A stretch of DNA of 64,000 nucleotides, taken from positions 334,708,793 through 334,772,792 of the forward strand of contig NC_081408.1 in assembly GCF_030272615.1 (NCBI RefSeq). Reading direction: 5' to 3'. Under the pieces are notes generated by a model. That model had not been told where the DNA came from and searched no databases. It worked only from the letters and a program-made list of their open reading frames with translations. The DNA comes from Cryptomeria japonica. Taxonomy: Eukaryota > Streptophyta > Pinopsida > Cupressales > Cupressaceae. The translations under genes and the position numbers were made by a program. Shown in pieces: positions 11,303 to 22,526 of this stretch (the stretch's first letter is position 1; every line of letters begins with the position of its first letter).

Positions 11303-12021
11303 GGGTTGAAGGTGTCATTTTCAATTCATTTTTACCTCTCAAAGTTCAAAATTTCAAAAACCTTCTCTGAAGAAAAATATGAATTCCAGTTCCAGATGAC
11401 CAATTCAAGTGCCAAAGACGCCACAACCGACCTTGAAACTATCCGACAATAGTAAGTGATCGATCTTAAGCCTCTTTAATGTCAGATTTTGTGAATTTTT
11501 GTTGAATTTTTTCATTCTTTACTTCATTTTAGTTTTTGCCTAGTTGTTTCATCGTATGGTCAGCTACGTATTGTCGTACAAGTATCTTATAATTATTATT
11601 TTCTCGTATGTTAATATTCTATTTTTCGTATGGCATATACCCCTAAATCATACGGGTTGGTTAATCATAGTCCATTTTGTTGTCTGTTATGGCATGGTAG
11701 CTCGTATGAGATTGTTTAGTCTTGCTACTCATGATCTTTTGCAATACGAGTTTTTGCTTGTCAATGTTAACTCGTATGGGAAACAACAGGTATCTTTGAG
11801 GGTCCAATCATCAAATTTTGATTTTCATTGTTGTAAATTTGGATCTTTTAGCATTTTTGAGACATTCTTAGCTCAAAGTTGATCATGTACTAATGAATTT
11901 TTGTTCAATTTTGTAGGTTCAATTGTTAGACATTCAGTTTCGGTGCACATAGCCACTGACTATGAGATTAGTGTGATATTTTTTAGATGCAGAGAGGGGA
12001 CACATTGGGTTATGAGGATTC

Positions 12022-13735
12022 AGATACTTGCTTGAGATGCCTGATATTTGTGTAAATCATGAATTACTCACAGCTTTAGTTGAGCAATTCCATAATGAGC
12101 ATAACACATTCCACCTATCGACTGGGAGATGACTATCACTTTAGAGGACATATAGAGGATCTTGAGGATTCCATTTGTTGGGGATAAGGTGGATTATGAC
12201 GTCGCTCCAAGACAGGGTATTGAGGCACTCAGATGTATTCTCCATGATGACACTATCCTGGATCGTTCTATCACTTGGGATGATTTGATGATCAGATATG
12301 GAGCACAGTTCCCCCTTGCTTATGTATTGGCTAGTATTATAGGCTACTTTATGATGCTTGATAGGGGACAATAGGGATTTTTGTGTGGATGGGGTAGGAT
12401 GTAAGAGAGTTTAATTACTAGTCTTATGAGATTAGGTTGGGGATCATATTTACTAGCCCACATGTACCACAAGATGCATTAGATGGCCTATATAGGGGTG
12501 AAGAGTATGGTAGCTGGTGCATTGGTTTTGCAGATTTGGGCCTAGGAGCACATCCCAATTTGTAGGTTGATTGTGGATGATGCACAATAGGAGGGACAAC
12601 CTATTGTATATTGGTATGCAAGATATACCACACAACTCCACCTAGGGAAGATGGACTACTGAAGACATGATTTGGATGACCTGGTAGTAGTAGTTTGGAG
12701 ACCATACAGGGGTATAGAGGTGTGGGATGATTGGAGGAGGCAGTGAATAGATATGTTTATGACACGACCACTTGTTGGTAGATCTTTTGTGATTATTGAG
12801 CATTTTGTAATTAGTAGGGTTTTGAGACAGTGTGGGAGGCCACAAAGTATTTCATGGGAGTTTACTACATGCACATGATTTTGTGATGAGGAGAGGTGAG
12901 GATGGGGGCCTAGACTGTCATATGCCCTCTCTATGTAGGAGTTAACAAGGTTATGGCCACAGAGATGGGAGTATTTAGAGGATGTTGCAGATGCAAGGGT
13001 AATTAAATAGTTTAGCTATTGGTTTTAGAGACATCCATTCCCATGATTTATAGACCCAGGAGACCATGCACCTCAGCTAGATGAGGCTGATGATGTTCTA
13101 GCATGTGCTCAGAGAGAGCCAACACCTAGGAAGGGAGGACAAGATTTGGGTGCAAGTAGTAGTAGAGCACCTGTCATAGGACAACAATGTAGGCTGGGAG
13201 AGGGAGGATCTTTAGGAGTATTTGGCGGGGATGCAGGTGGTGATAGGGGAGGAGAGACTGTAGTAGATATTGAGATGGGAGAGGTAACCAGCCCTGGCAG
13301 TGATGATGCTCCTAGATAGGTATGACTGAGGAGAGAGGAGCAGAGTGGTGGAGGTGAGGAGGGAGAAGTAGGGGTTTAGACTCCAATTGACATTATTCAT
13401 GCTTTGAGGGATAGATTTTGTGGTGTACAGACACAACTGGTAGTCGTGGAGGCACAAATCACATAATGTTATTGGTGGATTGTCAAGCATGATATACAGC
13501 TAAAGAGCATCAGGGTAGAGTAGGTCAGCCACCAGCGTGAGGTTGTACACCAGACTAGCAGGACAACATACTGCGTAGTAGCCTATAGTGTGGAGGTCCC
13601 AGCGAATAGGTAGGTAGTGCCTTGTTCTTAGTATATGGCTCGATCTGAGGGAGCTAGGGCACCTAGATGGGATGATGCTTCTGTACAACAACCACCTCCT
13701 CCTCTAGGTGATGAGGGAGAGGTAGAGAGTTAGAT
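12022..13735 (+). pseudogene. Plant mobile domain (PMD) protein, antisense ORF of E1
   Basis: The frame through many stops opens with MPDICVNHELLTALVEQ and TGEMTITLEDI, then RILRIPFVGDKVDYD (12162 on), WDDLMIRYGAQFPLAYVLA (12279 on), LVVVVWRPYRGIEVWDDW (12685 on) and PLVGRSFVIIEHFVISRVLRQ (12769 on). These are hallmarks of the PMD family (aminotransferase-like domain, MAIN/MAIL1 and transposon-borne relatives). The tail from about 13060 is Gly/Ser-rich, then acidic and proline-rich (QQPPPPLGDEGEVES), ending near 13733. At least a dozen in-frame TAG/TGA codons sit where relatives have Trp, Gln or Arg, so it is dead. Known context: Tat-lineage elements can carry extra ORFs, some antisense, between pol and the 3' LTR. 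In Arabidopsis, PMD proteins act in silencing and genome stability; a role here is unknown. Confidence 0.75.
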
Positions 13736-15419
13736 TTTTAGATGTCTCCCAAATTTTGTACCCCATTTTTGTAGTCTATATATTTCTTGCTCCGATAGAC
13801 ATTGTATATGACATTTTGAGATCATTTGTATCTTTTGACATTGATATTTTTGATTTGATATATATGACACATGATTCGACCTCATTGTACGTGTGTTCAT
13901 TGATATGAGATGATTTATATGTATGTCTATATTGCTTATGATCATGTATGTTGTTTTTATCATGCAAATGAATGATCTAATGGATGAACATGATGATGCA
14001 AATGTATATGTGAATGCCATGTTTATTATATTTTTTTCATTTTCTGATGTAATAATATGGATGTAAATGGATTTTTGGATGTATATGATATGTTCATGTA
14101 TGCAGCTAACATCTTACATAGGGATTGTAAAGTCCATATATAGGTACTCAGTCATGTTGATGATGATGATTTGTAGTTGACCACTTAGCGGAGAAATGAT
14201 GATTGCTTTGAAGTCAAGATCTCATTCAAAGGATGAAGAGAACAATGTTATCATGCTAAAATCACTTTAAATGCACAAAACTTAGTATGAATGCAACCTA
14301 AAACTTAGTCACTAGATTTAATATACTTATTTATCATCACTGAGTGTTTTACAATGTTAGAGATAGACATAAGCACCAAGGCATGAAGAGTGAGGGTGAC
14401 CTAAATGTGACATCCTTTTGATCTAGCAAGTGAACATAAGCACCAAGCCATGAAGAGCTAGGATGACCTGAATATTGCTTGCATGAAAACACACCAGACA
14501 AAGAAGAGTTCCTAATTATATTGTCTGTAATGACCTTTTATCGTTCATATCCTAGGACAGATTAAGAATGCATCTGGATTGCATAATAAAGAAATTTACT
14601 TAAAATAGACAAGGAAATAATTCCAACCTCCTTATAGCATACAAATAAATGGAGTCCAGGTATGTCTGGTAATTTTACCTTGATGTGAAGGAACTTATCA
14701 CAAACACCTAGATTATGAGATATTTCCAAATCATCAGAATCATTCCTACAAGCAGACAACAAAGAAAAGTATTATGCCCCCAATCCTTGCTCCTCTTAGT
14801 CAAGATAGACTTCCTTGAGTTACTCCGAGGGAATAATTAACAAAAACCAATTTAAAAGATAGCATATAAAGACAATTTCAATCATATCTCAAACAAGTTT
14901 AGTGATTGTTTTAATTATTCTTGTTTCATCTATTTACTCAGTGGTAAAACCCTACAATGATTAGGAGACAGGTGGCTGGCTTAGATTGGATGACCTGGTA
15001 CAACTGACAAAAATATGACCTGGTTAAACTGCTTTGGACATTTAGATTGATCAATCGATTACCCTAAGACTAGGACATTGATTGGTTTCAAGCCATGAGG
15101 GTTAGAAAAAGAACCAGGGTGTCACAAAAGCGATTGAAAGATATGTACAAGCTAAAGCAAAGATGCAAGAAAGCGGGAAATAAAATAGGAAATGCCAAAT
15201 TTGCATTGATAGATGGAGAACTTTAATACAAGAGGCACCTGTTTACCAGGTTTTCACCTTCTTGGCAAAGATTCTTTTTTTTTTACTACCAAGGTGCTTG
15301 TTTACCAGGTTTTCACCAAGGCATTTATTTTTTAATTTTTTTCAAGAGTTTTTATGATTTTTTAAAATTTTTATGAATTTTTTTTTTCAAGACTTTATAG
15401 TTGTACAGGTTGTTGGAGC
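13736..15419. other. 3' region of E1 without a recognisable gene
   Basis: AT-rich, with long T runs at 15284-15380 and scattered short ORFs (13730-14020 and 14562-14762 on the minus strand) that resemble nothing. It separates the end of integrase (minus strand, about 15420) from the end of the antisense PMD gene. The two genes therefore converge and may share this region for 3' ends. Confidence 0.5.
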
Positions 15420-15776
15420 AAAGAATGCTAAGTGTAGAATTTCTTCAAGTGGATGGTGTGGATTGGTTCATGGAGTTGTTCTCCTTTCGATATTGAGAGT
15501 TGGTAAAAGCCAGAGCCAAAGACTGTAGTAACAATGTAGGGACCCAACCATTTGGGTTCAAACTTCCCTTTTTGTTCTTGAAGCTATTGATTTTTAGGAT
15601 TCTCTCTTAAAAAAGGTCACCAACCTAAAATTCTCTTTGTCTTACTTTCTTGTTATAACCTCTAGACATTCTCTTTTGGTATGCTCTCAGACGATCAAAT
15701 GCCACTTGCCAATGTTCATCCAGCAACTCGAGTTCTTCAAATATAGATAATCTAGGATCTTCATCAATAATAAGAT
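15420..15776 (-). pseudogene. Integrase C-terminal part of E1
   Basis: Minus-strand frame with ELELLDEHWQVAFDRLRAYQ and KRMSRGYNKKVRQREF, then after a stop VGDLF, GKFEPKWLGPYIV, YQLSISKGE and IHTIHLKKFYT. This is the usual end of a Tat-type gypsy integrase (DNA-binding domain and final HLxxFY motif). It is the continuation of 22527-23290 across insertion D. Removing D and one 5-bp copy of the target puts the two parts in one frame. At least two stops make it inactive. Confidence 0.8.
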
Positions 15777-16630
15777 TGTTGGCATTATACACTCGGATGA
15801 GAATAGTTGATGTTGTCATTGATGGCAACCAACTGGTAACATGGTTCACAAGTTACACCGGCAATAGAAATCATCTATCGGCACCGACAGGCACTACAGG
15901 TTATTCACACCAGCATCCAATCTACACTAGCAGAAGTTCTTACTAGCACCCTAGCCGACATGGAAATTATATTGTTTTGTATTGTAATATTATTGTATGG
16001 CCAACATGATGAATTGTAAAGACTCAACTATCTATGAGATCTTATGTCATTTTGTGAGCATGATGCAAGTAAGGAAATGTGTATAGGTAATGAATGTAAG
16101 TGGTCTATGAGAGCGAATATCTGTATATGCACTTTGATGTAATAATTTTATGATAAAATAATAGCATAGTAGAGAGAAGTAAGGTTTATGGTAGAGGTAT
16201 TTGATAGAGCTTAAACCAGTACTAAATCCAGTATTGCAGATGCTATTTTGAGCAGTACATTGTCATTGGATTTAATCATCAAATTTTGTAGTCAGTGTGA
16301 CTCCTTTCTGTGATTGAGTAGTGAGTTCTAAGCTGTTGGACTTCCTGCATGTCCAAGCCCCAATTGTATAAGTAATATTTATTCATATTGGTCAGTGAGT
16401 AAATATTGTGGGTCACAAATCCCACTAAGGTTTTTCCCCTACCGGGTTTCCTCACCAAAAACATCTGTGTTATGGTGTGCATTGATGGTTATACAGTTAT
16501 TTATCTTTATTGCATTATTGCTTGTTTATCAGTATATTAATTTGGGTTGTAAAGTTTCAAACAAGTTTAAATATTTCAATAATCGGTTAGGTATTGATTC
16601 ACCCCCCCTCTTAGTGTCTTTGGGACCGAT
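15777..16630 (+). repeat. 5' LTR of D, 3' end deleted
   Basis: Starts TGTTGGCATTATACACTC. It holds TGAGTAGTGAGTTCTAAG (about 16315), CCCACTAAGGTTTTTCCCC (about 16425) and GATTCACCCCCCCTCTTAG (about 16595). It stops at GGGACCGAT, whereas the 3' LTR continues for 13 more bases to TCTAACA. The missing end and primer site mean this copy could no longer serve as a template for a new round of transposition. Confidence 0.85.
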
Positions 16631-16631
16631 G

Positions 16632-17620
16632 GAAAGTTTGAGACAATAGTTGGAAGGAGCTCTTAAAGATTTTGATGTAGAAAAATTGAAGAATATTAAA
16701 CTAGAAGATGAACTCAGAACTACTCAAGAATTTATCAAAGCACTTCAAGATAACTTGGTTATAGAAAAGAATAAGAAAAAAGAATTACATGTGCAATTGC
16801 AAAATCAAGATGATGAAGAAAAAGAAACTCTTAGAGATATTGTAGAAAAATTGAGACAAGAGTACAGTAACATGAAGAATGAGATGCAAGATTTAACCAT
16901 GAGACTATGCAAAGATACTGAAGATAGAAAAATGAATGAGAAAGAGTTGGTGAGAAGACTTAATGAAAGATCAGATGAATCTCAAAGGCTTAGTTATGAA
17001 AATGATATGTTTAGAACAGATTTGATTCATATGAAAAATGACAAAGAGGAACTTTTAAGACAAGTTAGCACTTTGGAAGGTGAATTGGTCACTACAAATG
17101 AATACAAAGACAAAGTCAAGAAGAGTTCAAATAATCTTGATGATATGCTAAAAATTCAAAAACCATATGGAGAAACTATTGGACTTGGATTTGAACATAG
17201 GGAAAGTTCTAGGACTGCAACCAATCATGATCATAGCAAACCAGTAAGGCAACCTAATGCTTATAAATTCAATGGGAAATGTTTCGATTACAACAAAATT
17301 GGTCATAGAGAAAATCAGTGCAGATTTAGGAATAATGAGAATACAAACTTACCCACCAATCAATATTCTAAATGCAATAAAAATGGTCATAACTCAAACA
17401 ATTGCAGAATGAATGTGAAATGCTATGTTTGTTGTAGATTTGGACATTTATCTAATCAATGTAGAACTCAAACCGATCAAGGTTATGCAAAGGCTATTTA
17501 GAGAAACAATGTAACTTGTTATGCATGTAACAAGATTGGGTATATTGCAAGATTTTGTAGAAGCAAGAATGTACCGATGAACAATAAAGGATCTAATGAT
17601 AAAGGTAAATAAAAGGTGAT
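16632..17620 (+). pseudogene. Gag of D: coiled coil plus four CCHC knuckles
   Basis: The open part 16650-17501 (283 residues) begins with about 165 residues of Lys/Glu/Leu-rich coiled coil, then GLGFEHRES and four spaced knuckles: 17280-17321 (CFDYNKIGHRENQC, second Cys now Tyr), 17366-17407 (first Cys now Tyr), 17421-17462 (CYVCCRFGHLSNQC, intact) and, after a stop at 17499, 17517-17558 (CYACNKIGYIARFC, His now Tyr). Knuckles of this type bind RNA in the capsid. The gag of B has the same plan, including the GLGF word before the knuckles. The N-terminus is lost in the deletion at 16630. No capsid domain is recognisable by eye. Confidence 0.78.
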
Positions 17621-18050
17621 TGAAATCAAGCAATAATTTTCTAAACAATGGATTAGGAAGAGAGATTAGAGAAGTGATGAATCTGTCACTACACCGGTAG
17701 AATAGGGTAATCTTGCACCGACAGGAGATTCTTCATCCAAATAAGAAATAATCCTTAGGGGTAAGGCAACAAATTGAAAATCATGCATTTACCCTTGGTT
17801 GGTGGTAAGAAGTTACATTTTTTCTTTACCAACAGATATGTGGAGTTTTTCACTTCACCGGCGAAGCATTTATTGCAATTGTAAATTCATTTTTGGTTAT
17901 AAAGGCTCAGTAACTTCTCATTTCGACTTACCAAGCATCCAATCATTAGAAGAGAGTGAAATTGAGCAAAGGCATTCTAAAGATGAAGCAGCAAAGGTCT
18001 TTTTAGGGCATTCGATGATTTCATAGTTAAAAGGAAATTAATCTTTCACA

Positions 18051-21000
18051 ATGTCATCTTCATCTTTTGTTCCTGAATTCATAGCAAACCCTACCATAGT
18101 GGAAAAGATAAAACGACCTAGACCCATTTTCAAGATCATTCCTAAGATAGAAAAACAAGATGGCTCTATTGTTGCATTTTCTAAAATCCCAAAGGGAGTC
18201 ATGTTTACTAAAGACCCTAGGGCATACATACATTGCAACATAGAGTTTAGGATCTGAAGATTTGATGAACATGTACATGAATATAACCACTAACAAGAAT
18301 GGGGTAGTGAAACTAGAACATAAGGTAGTTGAGAATTTAGGTTTCATAGATCCTCCATATGCCAGAATTCTCAAATGAAGGAGTCTACTATGTCCTTAGC
18401 AGGGTTCACGATGAATTTATGTGGTTGGACTCAGTTTTTAAGATTACCAAGAAAGCTATTAGGGCTATTATGGGTTTACCCTCCACCAGTACTAGACCTG
18501 ACAAGAAGAAGAAAATCCCTAACAAAGAGGTTGTGAGCTTAACTGGAGCTACATATGACAACCAGTCACTTAGGGTGAATGATATAAAGGATAAAAATGT
18601 TAAATTTGCTAGCACTATGGTAATTGGATATAAATTTGGTCATACAAATAGATTGAATTTTGTGTCAAGTTCATATATTCATAGTGCACAAGAGATAATT
18701 ATAACAATGCAAAAATTGACATCTATGAATGGTTAAAGGATGAATTGATAGAGAATTTGGATAAAATCAAAGGTGATAAGAAAGCAACATTGAAATTTGG
18801 AAGTCTGTCAGTGTGTACTTTACTTTTCAGAAGAGATCCCCGATATTGGACACACAGATTTTGCCTATGATATTTCTATTGGAAAACAGACAAAGGAGGC
18901 AATTACCAGTAAGGGAGCTAACAATGATGAATTGGTGAAAGATTACTTCAAGAATTTTCAAACTAAAATAAAACAGAGGGAAAGGATTCCATAGAGCATC
19001 GTAGATAAATATGACAAACAAATATGCTTTGTATTAAAAAGAGATGAAATCTGGATGGAGGCAGTTAGACCCAGAACTGTCTAGATTACTGAGATGGGAT
19101 ATGAGGTGGATTCTCACATCTTAGATTCATATGCAAAAATCCTATTAGATTCTCCACCGAAACCTTCTCAAGAAATTTTTGGTAATGCTATTCAATAGAG
19201 AAGGATGTAGACATGTAGAAACAAAGAAAGAGAAGAGAAAAGCTAATAAAAGATGCTTCAAAAGTGGTTAAGGAGGTGACAGAAGGACTAATGAATATCA
19301 ATAGTACTACTTCTAGAGTAAAAAGACAATCAGAATGGGAACCGGTAGCTCACATTTCACCTAGAGCTACTACATCTAATTATGATAGTGACAGGGAAGC
19401 CGAATTCACAAGAGTGGATAGGAAGAAAAGAAAACATTCACTGGCACCTAATCCATCTCCCAAGAAGACAATAACTCAAAGAAAGAAATAGCAGGTTGTA
19501 AGAGAGCCCAGTGGCTCAAAGAAGAAAGTAACTCCAAAGAAGAAAATAGAACCTAAGGCACCAAATACTCTTGCACTGGAGGAATTGATCAATGAAATCA
19601 CACAAGAAGGTAACCATAGCAATGTGAATAAACTTTATCATTCTTTAAAGGATTCTGATAAGGATGCCACAGAAGAAAGCATTATTTTACATCTTGATAT
19701 CTACAAGAAAGTTCTTATTGAAGTTTTAGATGATTTGCCAAATGATTTATACCTGAGGTTAGAGGCTAAGAGAATGTATGTAATAGAGTTAGACAATAAA
19801 TTAAAGGTAGAGGCTCTACTTGCTATGCATCATGTAAATTCCAAACTGGAAATTGATGATTTAATATCAGAGGCAAATAACATAGTTTTTGTGAGTGGTC
19901 AATGGTAGGTTAGCCTTATGGTAAGAAAAGTGAAATAAATTGCATATGAAACGACAGATAAGTGAGATATATTTTTTGTGGAAAGAGAGAAGAAAGAAGA
20001 AAAGGATAGATAGAAAATGGGTGTCTTTTGCAAAGGTATATCTAAAGGAAAAGAGGTAAAGGCAAAACTAGTAATGTATCTGATATAACGGTCAAGGATA
20101 ACCTTCCTCCACTAGCACAGGATACCTCACCAATAACTGCAGAGGCACCGACACAAACTGATAGTCAACTGGAAGAGAAGGTAGAGGAATAACAAGAGAT
20201 GACACTAATCCGGAGTCTGAAATTATTTTTACCATGAATATGGACACACGAGGTTTTAACATTGTCATGGATAAGGAAAATGTAGACGTAAAGGAAGCTG
20301 AAGCTACAAATTTTAAGGTCTTTGAGTGACCGGTAAACACTGTTGACTCTTAGAACATTGAGATACTAGCTGAAGTTAAGATACCACCCCTGATGATACT
20401 CAGTTGAACACTGAGAAACTGGTAGAAGCAGTAGCAGAAAAGGGGCATGAATAGAGTGAAGCTGAACCGGTAGTTAGCAAGGCAAATAGTAAGGATGACA
20501 ATAAAGATGAAAATAAAGTTGAAAAAAAAAGTGATCATAAGGAAGAATAGTGAATAAAGAAGAGGTCAATGATGGAAACAAGATAGCAGAAGTGGCTAAG
20601 GAATTCAGAGATGATAAGAAACCTACTGCAGAACATCACACTCTGCCTAGCACTTCCACCATGGATTATAGACCTACCAATGTAATAGATGTACCTTTGG
20701 ATTCCATAAAGAGGATCACAGATTGCAACATGTTAGCATTTAATGCCATTGATGATACATTACCTATTTTGAAAATTATTGCATCAAATTGTAAGATAGA
20801 TCATATTGATGGATCTTTAGGTAAATTGGACACATTGTCCAAATTCATTGCTTCAATTATTCTAACTATAGATAAAATTAATGAAGAGACTATTAAGAAA
20901 AGGGTGAATAAGGAGAAAAGTGAATTCTTTGATAAGACTATCAAGGACTGTATTAAGCATATTGATTCCTTATTACCGATACTTAATTCCACTATTTTTG

Positions 21001-21455
21001 AATATAAAGAATTGTATAAGGAAGCATGCAAGCCTCACAACCTAACATAGGACATTGATGAGGAGATAAGGAAAACACAAAAAGAGATTGATGATATAGT
21101 AGACAACATGATAGGTTCTTCAGAACTTACCTTAGTTTTGGATCAAGAAATGGTAGTTTTTGAAGAAAAGATTGAGAAACTAGAAAAGGAAAAGGCAAGG
21201 ATAAGAATGAAGGCCCAGGAGGTGAAAAACAAACTTGGTCCTAGATTGGACAATCTTCTAACTCAGCAGATTGAGCTATCTAAAGCAATAATTCAAGGAG
21301 AAAGATCATTAGAGCAACAGATGCATTATCTGATTGGGATGATCCAACCAACTGAAAACATTATTTTTGATAGCACTAAATTCATGAAGAGTCTTAATCT
21401 GATTTTAGCGGATATCTTTCAAATTGTACACAATCGGTTACAGGCTATGAGGTAG
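18051..21455 (+). pseudogene. ORFx of D, long second ORF of unknown function
   Basis: Broken across frames at 18051-18257, 18359-18736, 18797-18994, 19264-19908, 20550-21050 and 21108-21455. The N-terminal part matches ORFx of B: SKIPKGVMFTKDPRAYIHCN against SQIPTKVIIKGDISRYIECK, VVSLTGATYD against MTKLTGSVSD, MVIGYKF against MVIGYRI, and IDIYEWLKDELIENLDKIK against the matching B stretch at about 52220. The middle is Lys/Ser-rich (KRKHSLAPNPSPKK). The last 115 residues are coiled-coil-like (EEKIEKLEKEKARIRMKAQ). I see no signal peptide or membrane segment, and no retroviral enzyme motif. The intact form would be about 1,000 residues or more. Function unknown. Confidence 0.65.
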
Positions 21456-21647
21456 AATTTTGAATTCTTTTATTCTTTTCGACATCCTTTGTCATTGATG
21501 TTAAAGGGGGAGTAGTAGTATGGGAGAAAAATTTGCAAAAGAGATCATTTTCTCAGGGCGAGCACTCTTATTTCCTGGATAAGTTTTTGGACTTCATTTT
21601 TGGATAACATTATTTTGATTTTTCTCATGAGTGTTGTCATCAATGCC

Positions 21648-21658
21648 AAAGGGGGCGA
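21648..21658 (+). other. Polypurine tract of D
   Basis: AAAGGGGGCGA directly before the LTR start TGTTGGTATT. The wider context (CAATGCCAAAGGGGG) is the same as in C (32637-32650), and on the minus strand close to B and G. Confidence 0.8.
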
Positions 21659-21659
21659 T

Positions 21660-22526
21660 TGTTGGTATTATACACTCAGATGAGAATAGTTGATGTTGTC
21701 ATTGATGGCAACCAACTGGTAACATGGTTCACAGGCTACACCAGCAATAGACATCATCTACTAGCATCGGCAAGCACTACAAGTTATTCACATTTGCATC
21801 CAATCTACACCGACAGAAGATCTTACAGGCACCCTAGCTAACATGGAAATTATATTGTTTTATATTGTAATATTATTGTATAGATGACATGATGAATTGT
21901 AAGGACTCATATATGTATGAGATCTTATAGGTCATTTTGTAAGCATGATGCAAGTAAGGAAATGTGTATAGGTAATGAATGAAGCGGTATATGAGAGAGA
22001 ATATCTATATATGCATTTTGATGTAATAATTTTATGAGCGAATAATAGCATAGCAGAGAGAAGCAAGGATTAGGGTAGAGGTATTTGGCAGAGCTTAAAC
22101 CGATACTGAATCTAGCATTGCAGATGCTATTTTGAGTAGTACATTGTCATTGGATTTAATCATCCAATTTTGTAGTTAGTGTGACTCCTTTTTGTGATTG
22201 AGCAGTGAGCTCTAGGTTGTTGGCCTTCCTGCATGAGCAAGCCCCTATTGTATAAGTAATATTTATTCATATTGGCTAGTGAGTAAATATTATGGGTCAC
22301 AAATCCCACCGAGGTTTTTTCCCTACCGGATTTCTGCAACAAAAATATATGTGTTATGGTGTGCATTGATGGTTATATTGTTACTCTCTTTATTTCATTA
22401 TTGCTTATTTACCAATATATTAATTTGGGTTGTAAAGTTGCAAACAAGTTTAAATCTTTCAATAACTAGTTAGAAACTGATTCACCCCCCATCTCAATCT
22501 CATTGGGACTGATCAAGTATCTAACA
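21660..22526 (+). repeat. 3' LTR of D
   Basis: 867 bp, from TGTTGGTATTATACACTC to GTATCTAACA. Collinear with 15777-16630, differing mainly by C/T and G/A changes. It carries ATTCACCCCCCATCTCAATC about 50 bp from the end. Confidence 0.87.

Larger units (their letters stand above)
15777..22526 (+). mobile_element. Element D, non-autonomous LTR element with gag and ORFx
   Basis: Two similar LTRs (15777-16630 and 21660-22526) flank 5 kb that encodes a zinc-knuckle gag and a long second ORF but no protease, reverse transcriptase, RNase H or integrase. Only about 200 bp lie between the last ORF piece (21455) and the polypurine tract. The end of the 5' LTR, primer site, leader and gag start are deleted at 16630. 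It lies in the E1 integrase. The flanking pentamers (AAGAT, 15772-15776; AATGC, 22527-22531) match poorly, but excision with one copy restores the integrase frame. Its layout and ORFx match B. Confidence 0.82.

Noticed and set aside
11544-11882. 112-residue ORF upstream of the PMD domain as a coding exon
   Set aside because: It is rich in the TCGTATG words, lacks PMD similarity and ends before the PMD frame; it is more likely leader or intron. Not excluded as a first exon.
12141-13691. Series of minus-strand ORFs opposite the PMD gene
   Set aside because: They mirror the PMD frame on the other strand; the PMD motifs are on the plus strand only.
16279-16482. Minus-strand ORFs starting MHTIT in the D LTRs (also 22160-22366) and MCTI in the C LTRs (29416, 33218)
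   Set aside because: They are the reverse complement of the conserved R/U5 block; the similarity reflects LTR conservation, not a protein.
18051-21455. ORFx as an env-like gene of a copia (Sirevirus-type) element
   Set aside because: Env-like ORFs follow a full pol and often have a predicted transmembrane segment. Here pol is absent and I see no signal peptide or membrane span.
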